DNA from: Symsagittifera roscoffensis
Lineage: Eukaryota; Xenacoelomorpha; Acoela; Convolutidae
Length of the DNA: 64,000 nucleotides
Reading direction: 5' to 3'
NCBI RefSeq assembly: GCF_963678635.1
Contig: NC_087067.1
Span: 42,374,696 to 42,438,695 of the forward strand
Shown here: positions 20,041 to 29,741 of the stretch, piece after piece
Layout: each line of letters starts with the position of its first letter
Numbering within the stretch: the first letter of the stretch is position 1
Translations under genes and position numbers: made by a program
The notes under the pieces: model-generated
What the model was told of the DNA's origin: nothing
What the model saw: the letters and a program-made list of their open reading frames with translations, nothing else
Database searches by the model: none

Positions 20041-21177
20041 ATGAAAATTTACCCACAAAACCCAACAGATGTACAAAATCCACAACAAATGCATATACAA
20101 AATCCATTTAACACACAATGTTTTCAACCAATACAACCACAAAATCCAATGTCAATGCATTCTTATCAACCAACTCAAATGCAAAATGAAATACCGCTTC
20201 CATATTACCTTCAGCAACACGAAATAACAAAAAATCAACTTTCAAATTTTTCGCAAATGCCAAATGCCGCAGAATCACTACAGATGACAATGAATCCATA
20301 CCTCATGGGTGGATCGTCAATAACATCCAATAAACCACTGATAGTATTTACAGGAACAGATCCTGAAAATTCTGTAGAAGATTATTTAAATGCAGTAACA
20401 GCAAATTTAATTTTAAATATAGGACCTGAACCAATTAATACGCCACTACATCAAAATTGGATACATAGACGCACAGCATTGATACAAACAACCTTAGATG
20501 GCGCAGCTCAAAAATGGTTTTCAGTATTACTTATAGAAATAAAATCAGACTGGAAAAGATTTACACAAGAATTTTCAAAAATGTTTGACTCCGAAAGAAA
20601 TAAACAACACCAAAGAGTTTTATGTAATGAAATTCGCAGATTACCAAATGAAACCAACAAACAATTAGCAGTACGCATCGAAACACTAGTTCGAAAAGCA
20701 TATTCACTTAAAACACATGACTATAAAAAGACAAAAATGACAGAAATTTTAATGATGACCTTAACATCTCAATTAAGGAAAATAGCAATAAAAAAGAGAG
20801 CATCTCATCCTTCCTCAATTCGAGAGCCAGATTTAGATTTTCGAAAAATAGTAGATAAATTAGAGCAAGCGGAATTTACAATGAAACTTGAAGAAACAGA
20901 AAATTTAAAACTACAATATGTTAATCGAATTGAAACAAACACTACACAAATAAATAACATACAGGAATCAGATACAGACCTAATTGAAAAAATCACTGAA
21001 ATACTAAATATCTATGAAAAACATCCAATATTTAAAGGCAAACCATCCTTCAAAAAATGGTGTAATTATTGCCGACGATACGGACACAGTATTTCCGAAT
21101 GTAGACAAAAACAACAAGGTAATCAGATGAACCTCAAAAGCATAAAGAACCAAATAAATCGTTCTATCAATATATGA
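20041..21177 (+). CDS. gag: Gag (capsid region and CCHC knuckle)
   Basis: 378 codons from ATG, with the same frame open upstream to 19726, so the true start is uncertain. Residues 1-85 are Gln/Asn/Pro/Met-rich and disordered. Residues about 100-290 resemble the retrotransposon gag fold, with the typical segment TLDGAAQKWF and an FTQEFSKMFD-type helix. A zinc knuckle CX2CX4HX4C (CNYCRRYGHSISEC) sits at residues 341-354. The last codons are out of frame: copy 2 of this segment shows one extra base near 21130. Gag forms the particle and binds genomic RNA. Confidence 0.8.
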   Translation: MKIYPQNPTDVQNPQQMHIQNPFNTQCFQPIQPQNPMSMHSYQPTQMQNEIPLPYYLQQHEITKNQLSNFSQMPNAAESLQMTMNPYLMGGSSITSNKPLIVFTGTDPENSVEDYLNAVTANLILNIGPEPINTPLHQNWIHRRTALIQTTLDGAAQKWFSVLLIEIKSDWKRFTQEFSKMFDSERNKQHQRVLCNEIRRLPNETNKQLAVRIETLVRKAYSLKTHDYKKTKMTEILMMTLTSQLRKIAIKKRASHPSSIREPDLDFRKIVDKLEQAEFTMKLEETENLKLQYVNRIETNTTQINNIQESDTDLIEKITEILNIYEKHPIFKGKPSFKKWCNYCRRYGHSISECRQKQQGNQMNLKSIKNQINRSINI

Positions 21178-21210
21178 AAAAAGATCAAAATCTACCAAAC
21201 AAACATTTAT

Positions 21211-21900
21211 AGTAATAACAGTTCAGGAAAACCACTTCCGAACAACACCAATTACACAAGGAATCAATCACCATATAACTCAAGTTATAGAGGAAGATCA
21301 CCAGAACGAAGAAACACACAAAATTTTTCACAAAATAATTATAATCGATCAAAGAGTCGAAATAACTATTCGAGATCAAATTCCAATACAACACAATTTG
21401 TTTCTAGCTCTCATTCCCAATCAAACCTAAGAAATAAACACTATTCCAATAATCAATCACGAAACTCATCATACAACAGAAATAGAAACTACTCACATAA
21501 TCGAAATAGAAGTTATTCGAACAATCGAAATCAGAATTACCCGAACAATCGATCAAGAAATAACTCGTAAAATAGATCAAACTATCACAGATCAAATGAC
21601 AATTATCAAAACAGATCACGGAACAATTCACAAAATGGAAATTCAAGTTATAATAATCAATATAGAAATTATTCCCAGTCACCACATAGGAATAATAACG
21701 ATTATAATAATTCTAAACATCGATACAGAAGTAGTACACCAAAACATCAAAGACATATTAATCAAGTACAGCCAAATGAAGAAACAACATCAGACCCCCC
21801 AGGTATTGATGACACAGGCAGTAACGAATTACAACTAAATCAAATAAACTGTGGATCATCAGATACAGAAAGTGATACAGAAAATATCATCTCCGTAAAT
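21211..21900 (+). CDS. Asn/Arg/Ser-rich linker upstream of pol, copy 1
   Basis: An open frame without ATG, in frame with the protease that follows. About 230 codons of Asn, Arg, Ser and Tyr-rich low-complexity sequence, then an acidic stretch. One nonsense TAA at 21568 is absent from copy 2, where the codons are Ser-Tyr. It probably extends the nucleocapsid as a disordered RNA-binding region. Its frame relation to gag differs between the two copies because of a TA-repeat at the junction. Confidence 0.6.
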
Positions 21901-24093
21901 ATGATAACAGTCGAAAACGACTATGAACTTATCATATATGAACAACCTTTTACATCACATATATATGAAAATCAATTGGAACTCCTTCACAATTATTATA
22001 TTGAACCCATCAATACTACACAAACTACACAAGAAGTAAACGAATTTAACACGGTAATTAAACCCGATGAAAAAGACAAAACAAAATGTTCAAACACAAA
22101 TCAAATTTATCAAAATATACAAAAAAAACAACCCAGAGAAAAAAATTGGACAATACCATTTCTATTAGAAAGTCCAAGAAACAAAGAATTTCAACCACCA
22201 GATCTTGAAATTGATTTTTCAATTGATTCAGGAGCAGAATCAAACATAATTAATATTCCCACATGGAATGAAATCAAAACTTTACATCCAAAATTAACGC
22301 CTCGTGCAACCTCTAGTAAACTAGCAACAGCACAAGGATCAACATTAGTAAATTATGGAAAAATCCAATTACCCCTTCTCCCCACAAGAACAATGGAACA
22401 AAATAAAATTCTAAACAAACCATTTAAACAAATATTTCATAATACTGATATTAAACACAATATCATTGGCATACCATTTATATCAAAATATATACCAACA
22501 ATCAACATCTCAAATAGTAAAATACTAATCAAAGATAAATACACAAAAACAAAAAATACAGCTCTAACATTTTTTCAAAGATTAAACAAACAACCACCAT
22601 TCTTCTCAAAATTTTATCCAATTTATAACCAACAACGGAAACACCTGAAACCATTATCAGGAAATATATATAACTTTTCAATAAAACAAGTTCACCAGGA
22701 TGATAAAAGTCAAAATAAACAACAACTTTTTATGTCAGACTTTGAATTTAAACCTATTCACAAGTTTTTCAAAATCACGATCTCATCTATAAAATATTTG
22801 AAAAACACGAATTCCGACATCATTTCGTTACACGTGTATAACAATACACCGTATCAAGTAACATTACCCTTGGGACTTTTAGGATATTGCAAAACAAACG
22901 CTACAATCTCACCCATATATGAAGGAGCCTACCGCGTGAATAATATACTCCAATTATTAGATATTTTCCAATCCACAATTCTTGACGAAGAATTATCCAT
23001 AAATAATATAATAAGCAATGAAAAAAGAAACACAGATTATTTCACAAAAACACCATATTTTAAACCAACGTTCAATATAACAAATTACACAAAAGAACAA
23101 CAACAATTTTTAACGATGTTTAATTTTGAACACTCACAAATTACACAAATTGAATTTGATAAACTAGCAAAACAACTGTTAAAATATTCAACAGTCTACG
23201 CAACATCAAAATTTGATGTTGAGAAAATCAGTTCATCACTACATCTCCCGTTAAAACCTGACGCAGTTTTCAAAAAACAAAGAGCTAGTAAAGTACCAAT
23301 TCATTTACACGACAAAGTAAATAGATTACTTAATATTTCAGAACAATACAAAATTGTCTCACCAGTAAATAAAGAAGAACAACCAAAAGGTAACACTTTT
23401 ATTAACCCTGTTATCATTCTAGCAAAAGGAGAATCATTAAAAATAGTTTTAGACGCTAGATACCTCAATTCACTAATTGACGAATCGAAATGCAATTGGC
23501 CTATTGAACCAATACAAGTTATTTTAACAAAAATAAACGGAAAATATTTTACAACCGCAGATATGAATAGTGCATACAATCAAATGCCACTAGATGAACA
23601 ATCACGACGTTTAACAAAATTTGTTATTGGAAATCAACAATATGAATTTAACCGCCTATTCTATGGAATTTCCATAGGACCAGCAGCATTTTCAGCTTTT
23701 ATGAGTAAAATTTTTAGACCACTAATACTCAAGAAAAACGCAATCACCTATTTGGATGATGTTTTTACGCAATCACAGACAAAAGAAGAAATGTTTACAG
23801 TTTTAGAGCACTATCATGAAATACTTCAGAACAAAAATCTGAAGGCCGCCCCCGATAAATCACACATCTCTTTGACACGAGTTAAATTTTTAGGACATAA
23901 TATAGAAAGAAACACAATCACTCCATTAAAATCACGCATTGATGCTATTCAAAAACTTCAACCACCAACAAACAAAAAGAAAATCCAAGAATTCCTTGGA
24001 ATGTTAAATTTCTTAAGCAAGTACGTTTATAAAATGCAATTATATTTAAGACCGTTGTATAATATCCTCAGACAACAAAATAATTTTGAATGA
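21901..24093 (+). CDS. pol: Pol copy 1: protease and reverse transcriptase
   Basis: 730 codons. The aspartic protease motif DSGA is at residues 109-112. Reverse transcriptase follows: FTTADMNSAYNQMPL (motif A, Asp554), LFYGISIGPAAFSAFM (motif B) and YLDD (residues 617-620). The frame ends with TGA where the family has a conserved Trp between RT and RNase H; the protein reading continues directly after it. Copy 2 has the same TGA. RT makes the DNA copy from element RNA; the protease cuts the polyprotein. Key residues of both are present. Confidence 0.9.
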   Translation: MITVENDYELIIYEQPFTSHIYENQLELLHNYYIEPINTTQTTQEVNEFNTVIKPDEKDKTKCSNTNQIYQNIQKKQPREKNWTIPFLLESPRNKEFQPPDLEIDFSIDSGAESNIINIPTWNEIKTLHPKLTPRATSSKLATAQGSTLVNYGKIQLPLLPTRTMEQNKILNKPFKQIFHNTDIKHNIIGIPFISKYIPTINISNSKILIKDKYTKTKNTALTFFQRLNKQPPFFSKFYPIYNQQRKHLKPLSGNIYNFSIKQVHQDDKSQNKQQLFMSDFEFKPIHKFFKITISSIKYLKNTNSDIISLHVYNNTPYQVTLPLGLLGYCKTNATISPIYEGAYRVNNILQLLDIFQSTILDEELSINNIISNEKRNTDYFTKTPYFKPTFNITNYTKEQQQFLTMFNFEHSQITQIEFDKLAKQLLKYSTVYATSKFDVEKISSSLHLPLKPDAVFKKQRASKVPIHLHDKVNRLLNISEQYKIVSPVNKEEQPKGNTFINPVIILAKGESLKIVLDARYLNSLIDESKCNWPIEPIQVILTKINGKYFTTADMNSAYNQMPLDEQSRRLTKFVIGNQQYEFNRLFYGISIGPAAFSAFMSKIFRPLILKKNAITYLDDVFTQSQTKEEMFTVLEHYHEILQNKNLKAAPDKSHISLTRVKFLGHNIERNTITPLKSRIDAIQKLQPPTNKKKIQEFLGMLNFLSKYVYKMQLYLRPLYNILRQQNNFE

Positions 24094-24867
24094 ACCACTG
24101 AACATCAATCACGATTTGAAGAAATTAAAAAACTTTTAACTGAACAAATTTCAAACAAAATTCCAGATCCAAATCAACCATTCTATGCAATGTGCGATGC
24201 TTCAAATTTTGGCATCGGCGCAGCATTACTACAATCACATAGTGGTACAACTAAAATGAACCTTATATCAGCAAATTCCCGATTATTCACACGAGCAGAA
24301 CTACGACTCTCAACTCTAATGAGAGAATGTACAGCTATAATTTATACACTTACAGAATATGAATTTCTGATACTTGGATCAAAACATCCAACAGTTCTAT
24401 TCACAGATCATAAACCAATCATTTTTCTCTTTACACAAAAGTCAAATCCCAATCACCGAGTTTATAGATTTCAATTAATTCTAATGAAATTTCCAAACTT
24501 ACATATAGTTTGGTCAGCAGGAAAGAATCTTGCATTACCAGATACATTAAGTCGAAATACACCACCTGAATTGCTTACACGAAAAACTACAGTTGAAATA
24601 CCAAAAAATATAAAATTTTACCCTGCAAAAGACGAAACATCACCCCGAATAGAATGCAAATATGCAGTAAAAACTGACATTGACCAATCACAAATAAATA
24701 ACCTACAACATTTCCCACTTTGCCTAGGTTGCCAAAATAATCACTACGAAGTTGATGTACTAGGAACCTCAACTTTCAAACCAATTTCATACTCACAATG
24801 GATAAAAAATAACACCCAACAAAAACGAATAAAACAACACTCGTATAAAAAAGAATTTTTCCATTAA
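24094..24867 (+). CDS. pol: Pol copy 1: RNase H and connection to integrase
   Basis: Continues in frame after the TGA at 24091. MCDASNFGIGAALL gives the first catalytic Asp, RECTAII the Glu, and TDHKPI a further Asp, the normal retroelement RNase H set. The downstream linker holds paired Cys (CLGCQ). The frame ends at 24867 through a frameshift in a short T run near 24855; copy 2 reads through at the same place. Confidence 0.82.
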   Translation, partial: TTEHQSRFEEIKKLLTEQISNKIPDPNQPFYAMCDASNFGIGAALLQSHSGTTKMNLISANSRLFTRAELRLSTLMRECTAIIYTLTEYEFLILGSKHPTVLFTDHKPIIFLFTQKSNPNHRVYRFQLILMKFPNLHIVWSAGKNLALPDTLSRNTPPELLTRKTTVEIPKNIKFYPAKDETSPRIECKYAVKTDIDQSQINNLQHFPLCLGCQNNHYEVDVLGTSTFKPISYSQWIKNNTQQKRIKQHSYKKEFFH

Positions 24868-26477
24868 TTGAAAAAGAAGATTTAACTGATAAAATAAATT
24901 TATCAGGACCACAAACAAATGATTCAAAATACACAATAAATCAAGTTTTTGACCTCCATGACACACTTGATACAATTACTCTATCAAAATTAGAAATTGA
25001 AAATTTTTTTCTCCCTCCAACAGATATAATTACACTTGAACTCTTAAAACAATATCAAAATCTTGACCCAGTAATTAGACAACTAAAATCATGGCACATA
25101 TACAAAACTAAGTCCGTAAAAGCAGATACCACAATTTTAGGAAATAAGACACTCCTACGATATTTCCGAAAAATTAATAATACAACAATTAATGAAAACA
25201 CAGACCTTCCAGAATATCAATTAAATGATTCTAAAGTTCCCTGTCTCCCTTTAAGTATGATACTAATAGCTTTTAACATTTCACATACACAAAATACTAA
25301 AGGACACTCTGGATCAGAGAAAACATATTCAAACTTTACACAAAATTTTTATTTCCCAAATGCACCAATTTGGATAAAAGTTTTATGCAATGATTGTATA
25401 GTATGTCAGCTAAATAAACCTTATCCAAATCAAAAACAAATAGCACAAAAACAAGATTTTAAAGGACAAAGTTTATGTTTTAACCATCGTATTTCATTCG
25501 ATACAAAAGGACCAATTTCACCATCCTCTGAAAGAAACTCCTACATTATGGTAATTGTTGATGCATTTACACATTATGTAGCACTCAACCCAGTACCACA
25601 TTTTAATGCTTATCATGCTTACACAACACTTTATGAACACTGGATAGCTAAATTCGGATTACCCGAAATCTTAGTTACAGATAACGGTACAGAATTCATA
25701 AATAATGAAATCATCACACTATGTCACTTATACAACATCAAACATAAACCACGTACATCTCATGCAGCTTGGACAAACGGTTTAGTCGAAGGTATGAACC
25801 GTTCACTACAAGAATATCTTAGATGTATCATAAATGGAAATGATACAAGATACAGAGAATGGTCAGCAGATGTAAAATTATTTCCCTTAGCATATAAGTC
25901 ACAAATTACGACAACTCTAGGAATGTCACCATACGAAATGGTTTTTAATCAAAAGCCACGTAAACCAATTATGTTTACAGCAAACTCTCATAAAAATGCA
26001 CAAGGTTATTGCCAACCAAATAAAGACTCAGTTTGTTATAACCTACTTTTACACACGCATGATGAAGATCATTTTCATCACCCACAAATCCTTAAATTAG
26101 CCTCCGGCACACACACCGAATGGATTTTAAATCGAGATAAAAAACACAATGAAATTTACCAAAGAGTAACAAAAAAATTGTTACAAAGGCAAAACATTAA
26201 CAAACAAATTAATTCACGCTTTACACCAGCCTCAGATTTAAAAATTGGAACATTTGTCCTACTACCTAATTCTAATACACAAAAAGGAATTTCTAAAAAA
26301 TTACAACCCCTTCGCAAAGGACCATACCAAATAATTGCCAAATCCACTGACGTAACATATAAAATCACCGATTCAAACCAAAAAGAAATTGTTCAACATC
26401 GGAACAATCTATTGCCTTACTACCCAAAAGAGTACGCACTACGCGAATTAACTCAATTATATTCTTTCACAGGTTGA
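24861..26477 (+). CDS. pol: Pol copy 1: integrase
   Basis: Open from 24861 (first ATG 25257). The zinc-binding HHCC part is seen as HTQNTKGH followed by CNDCIVC. The catalytic triad is complete when counted from 25257: Asp82 (FDTKG), Asp142 (TDNGTEF) and Glu178 (GLVEGMNR), with 35 residues between the last two, i.e. D,D-35-E. The C-terminal part has an SH3-like basic segment (LRKGPYQII). TGA ends it at 26477, where copy 2 has TTA. Integrase inserts the DNA copy into the host genome. Confidence 0.88.
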   Translation, partial: PLIEKEDLTDKINLSGPQTNDSKYTINQVFDLHDTLDTITLSKLEIENFFLPPTDIITLELLKQYQNLDPVIRQLKSWHIYKTKSVKADTTILGNKTLLRYFRKINNTTINENTDLPEYQLNDSKVPCLPLSMILIAFNISHTQNTKGHSGSEKTYSNFTQNFYFPNAPIWIKVLCNDCIVCQLNKPYPNQKQIAQKQDFKGQSLCFNHRISFDTKGPISPSSERNSYIMVIVDAFTHYVALNPVPHFNAYHAYTTLYEHWIAKFGLPEILVTDNGTEFINNEIITLCHLYNIKHKPRTSHAAWTNGLVEGMNRSLQEYLRCIINGNDTRYREWSADVKLFPLAYKSQITTTLGMSPYEMVFNQKPRKPIMFTANSHKNAQGYCQPNKDSVCYNLLLHTHDEDHFHHPQILKLASGTHTEWILNRDKKHNEIYQRVTKKLLQRQNINKQINSRFTPASDLKIGTFVLLPNSNTQKGISKKLQPLRKGPYQIIAKSTDVTYKITDSNQKEIVQHRNNLLPYYPKEYALRELTQLYSFTG

Positions 26478-26592
26478 AAAGTTATTCAAAATCACTCACA
26501 TACGGAAAAAGAAATAAATGAACAAAACGACATTCATCATGGAAAACAAAATACAAAACCAACTACAACCCATCCTTCTATTTTAAAGGCAA

Positions 26593-26765
26593 ACCATCCT
26601 TCAAAAAATGTGTAATTATTGCCGACGATACGGACACAGTATTTCCGAATGTAGACAAAAACAACAAGATAATCACAATAAACCTAAAAAGCATAAAGAA
26701 CCAAATAAATCGTTCTATCAATATATGAAAAAAGATCAAAATCTACCAAACAAACATATATATAT
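26593..26765 (+). pseudogene. gag: Gag C-terminal fragment with CCHC, copy 2
   Basis: Repeats the knuckle CNYCRRYGHSISEC and about 35 following basic codons, without the rest of gag. The Trp before the knuckle is lost (tggtgt to tgtgt). Its frame does not run into the pol frame, being broken by a TA repeat at about 26755-26766. Confidence 0.7.
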
Positions 26766-28184
26766 AGTAATAATAGTTCAAGAAAACCACTTCCGAACAA
26801 CACCAATTACACAAGGTATCAAGCACCATATAACTCAAGTTATAGAGGAAGATCACCAGAACGAAGAAACACACAAAATACTTCACAAAATAATTATAAT
26901 CGATCAAATAGTCGAAATAACTATTCGAGATCAAATTCCAATGCAACCCAATTTGTTTCTAGGTCCCATTCCCAATCAAACCCAAGAAATAAACACTATT
27001 CCAATAATCAATCACGAAACTCATCATACATAAGAAATAGAAACTATTCACATAATCGAAATAGAAGTTATTCGAACAATCGAAATCAGAATTACCCGAA
27101 CAATCGATCAAGAAATAACTCTTATAATAGATCAAACTATCACAGATCAAATGACAATTATCAAAACAGATCACGGAACAATTCACAAAATCGAAATTCA
27201 AGTTATAATAATCAATATAGAAATTATTCCCAGTCACCACATAGGAATAATAACCATTATAATATTTCTAAACATCGATACAGAAGTAGTACACCAAAAC
27301 ATCAAAGACATATTAATCAAGTACAGTCAAATGAAGAAACAACATCAGACCCCCCAGGTATTGATGACACAGGAAGTAACGAATTACAACTAAATCAAAT
27401 AAACTGTGGATCATCAGATACAGAAAGTGATACAGAAAATATCATCTCCGTAAATATGATAACAGTCGAAAACGACTATGAACTTATCATATATGAACAA
27501 CCTTTTACATCACATATATATGAAAATCAATTGGAACTCCTTCACAATTATTATATTGAACCCATCAATACTACACAAACTACACAAGAAGTAAACGAAT
27601 TTAACACGGTAATTAAACCCGATGAAAAAGACAAAACGAAATGTTCAAACACAAATCATATTTATCAAAATATACAAAAAGAACAACCCAGAGAAAAAAT
27701 TTGGACAATACTATTTCTCTTAGATCGTCCAAGTAACAAAGAATTTCAACCACCAGATCTTGAAATTGATTTTTTAATTGATTCAGGAGCAGAATCAAAC
27801 ATAATTAATATTCCCACATGGAATGAAATCAAAACATTACATCCAAAATTAACGCCTCTTGCAACCTCTAGGAAACTAGCAACAGCACAAGGATCAACAT
27901 TAGTAAATTATGGAAAAATCCAATTATTCCTTCTCCCCACAAGAACAATGGAACAAAATAAAATTCTAAGCAAACCATTTAAACAAATATTTCATAATAC
28001 TGATATTAAGCACAATATCATTGGCATACCATTTATATCAAAATATATACCAACAATCAACATCTTAAATAGTAAAATACTAATCAAAGATAAATACACA
28101 AAATCAAAAAAATACAGCTCTAACATTTTTTCAAAGATTAAACAAACAACCACCATTCTTCTCAAAATTTTATCCAATTTATAA
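26766..28184 (+). CDS. pol: Pol copy 2: Asn/Arg-rich linker and protease
   Basis: One open frame joins the Asn/Arg/Ser-rich linker (26766-27455) to the protease region. DSGA is present (DFLIDSGAES). The frame is lost near 28110 through a changed A run and ends at 28184. The linker lacks the nonsense codon found in copy 1. Confidence 0.75.
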   Translation, partial: SNNSSRKPLPNNTNYTRYQAPYNSSYRGRSPERRNTQNTSQNNYNRSNSRNNYSRSNSNATQFVSRSHSQSNPRNKHYSNNQSRNSSYIRNRNYSHNRNRSYSNNRNQNYPNNRSRNNSYNRSNYHRSNDNYQNRSRNNSQNRNSSYNNQYRNYSQSPHRNNNHYNISKHRYRSSTPKHQRHINQVQSNEETTSDPPGIDDTGSNELQLNQINCGSSDTESDTENIISVNMITVENDYELIIYEQPFTSHIYENQLELLHNYYIEPINTTQTTQEVNEFNTVIKPDEKDKTKCSNTNHIYQNIQKEQPREKIWTILFLLDRPSNKEFQPPDLEIDFLIDSGAESNIINIPTWNEIKTLHPKLTPLATSRKLATAQGSTLVNYGKIQLFLLPTRTMEQNKILSKPFKQIFHNTDIKHNIIGIPFISKYIPTINILNSKILIKDKYTKSKKYSSNIFSKIKQTTTILLKILSNL

Positions 28185-28255
28185 CCAACAACGGAAACAC
28201 CTGAAACCATTATCAGGAAATATATACAACTTTTCAATAAAACAAGTTCACCAGT

Positions 28256-29650
28256 ATGATAAAAGTCAAAATAAACAACATTTTTTTTATGTCAGACTTT
28301 GAATTTAAACCTATTCACAAGTTTTTCAAAATCACGATCTCATCTATAAAATATTTGAAAAACACGAATTCCGACATCATTTCGTTACACGTGTATAACA
28401 ATACACCGTATCAAGTAACATTACCCTTAGGACTTTTAGGATATTGCAAAACAAACGCTACAATCTCACCCATATATGAAGTAGCCTACCGCGTAAATAA
28501 TATACTCCAATTATTAGATATTTGCCAATCCACAATTCTTGACGAAGAATTATCCATAAATAATATAATAAGCAATGAAAAAAGAAACACAGATTATTTC
28601 ACAAAAACACCATATTTTAAACCAACGTTCAATATAACAAATTACACAAAAGAACAACAACAATTTTTAACGATGTTTTATTTTGAACACTCACAAATTA
28701 CACAAATTGAATTTGATAAACTAGCAAAACAACTGTTAAAAAATTCAACAGTCTACGCAACATCAAAATTTGATGTTGGGAAAATCAGTTCATCACTACA
28801 TCTCCCGCTAAAACCTGACGCAGTTTTCAAAAAACAAAGAGCTAGTATAGTACCAATTCATTTACACGACAAAGTAAATAGATTACTTGATATTTCAGAA
28901 CAATACAAAATTATCTCACCAGTAAATAAAGAAGAACAACCAAAAGGTAACACTTTTATTAACCCTATTATCATTCTAGCAAAAGGAGAATCATTAAAAA
29001 TAGTTTTAGACGCTAGATACCTCAATTCACTAATTGACGAATCGAAATGCAATTGGCCTATTGAACCAATACAAGTTATTTTAACAAAAATAAATGGAAA
29101 ATATTTTACAACCGTAGATATGAATAGTGCATACAATCAAATGCCACTAGATGAACAATCACGACGTTTAACACAATTTGTTATTGGAAATCAACAATAT
29201 GAATTTAACCGCCTATTCTATGGAATTTCCATAGGACCAGCAGCATTTTCAGCTTTTATGAGTAAAATTTTTAGACCACTAATACTCAGGAAAAACGCAA
29301 TCACCTATTTGGATGATGTTTTTACGCAATCACAGACAAAAGAAGAAATGTTTACAGTTTTAGAGCACTATCATGAAATACTTCAGAACGAAAATCTGAA
29401 GGCCGCCTCCGACAAATCACACTTCTTTTTGACACGAGTTAAATTTTTAGGACATAATATAGAAAGAAACACAATCACTCCATTAAAATCACGCATTGAT
29501 GCTATTCAAAAACTTCAACCACCAACAAACAAAAAGAAAATCCAAGAATTCCTTGGAATGTTAAATTTCTTAAGCAAGTACGTTTATAAAATGCAATTAT
29601 ATTTAAGACCGTTGTATAATATCCTCAGACAACAAAATAATTTTGAATGA
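28256..29650 (+). CDS. pol: Pol copy 2: reverse transcriptase
   Basis: 464 codons from an internal ATG. It keeps FTTVDMNSAYNQMPL, LFYGISIGPAAFSAFM and YLDD. It ends at the same TGA as copy 1, at the Trp position. The preceding segment from about 28110 belongs to the same frame. Confidence 0.85.
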   Translation: MIKVKINNIFFMSDFEFKPIHKFFKITISSIKYLKNTNSDIISLHVYNNTPYQVTLPLGLLGYCKTNATISPIYEVAYRVNNILQLLDICQSTILDEELSINNIISNEKRNTDYFTKTPYFKPTFNITNYTKEQQQFLTMFYFEHSQITQIEFDKLAKQLLKNSTVYATSKFDVGKISSSLHLPLKPDAVFKKQRASIVPIHLHDKVNRLLDISEQYKIISPVNKEEQPKGNTFINPIIILAKGESLKIVLDARYLNSLIDESKCNWPIEPIQVILTKINGKYFTTVDMNSAYNQMPLDEQSRRLTQFVIGNQQYEFNRLFYGISIGPAAFSAFMSKIFRPLILRKNAITYLDDVFTQSQTKEEMFTVLEHYHEILQNENLKAASDKSHFFLTRVKFLGHNIERNTITPLKSRIDAIQKLQPPTNKKKIQEFLGMLNFLSKYVYKMQLYLRPLYNILRQQNNFE

Positions 29651-29741
29651 ACCACTGAACATCAATCACGATTTGAAGAAATTAAAAAACTTTTAACTGA
29701 ACAAATTTCAAACAAAATTCCAGATCCAAATCAACCATTCT

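Larger units (their letters stand above)
21031..26581 (+). repeat. Internal tandem duplication, pol copy 1
   Basis: Starts at TTTAAAGGCAAACC just before the CCHC knuckle and ends after pol. It matches 26582-31993 in direct order with an offset of 5551 bp at its start. Confidence 0.93.

Noticed and set aside
21205-21215. Programmed frameshift between gag and pol
   Set aside because: The offset between the gag frame and the linker frame differs in the two copies (+1 in one, +2 in the other) because of TA-repeat length, so no fixed shift can be claimed.
23301-23579. Minus-strand frames within pol and their copies at 28858-29136
   Set aside because: They are antisense shadows of the reverse transcriptase frame.
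24091-24093. Alternative genetic code with TGA as Trp
   Set aside because: The host gene ends at TGA and uses TGG for Trp, and other Trp codons of pol are TGG.
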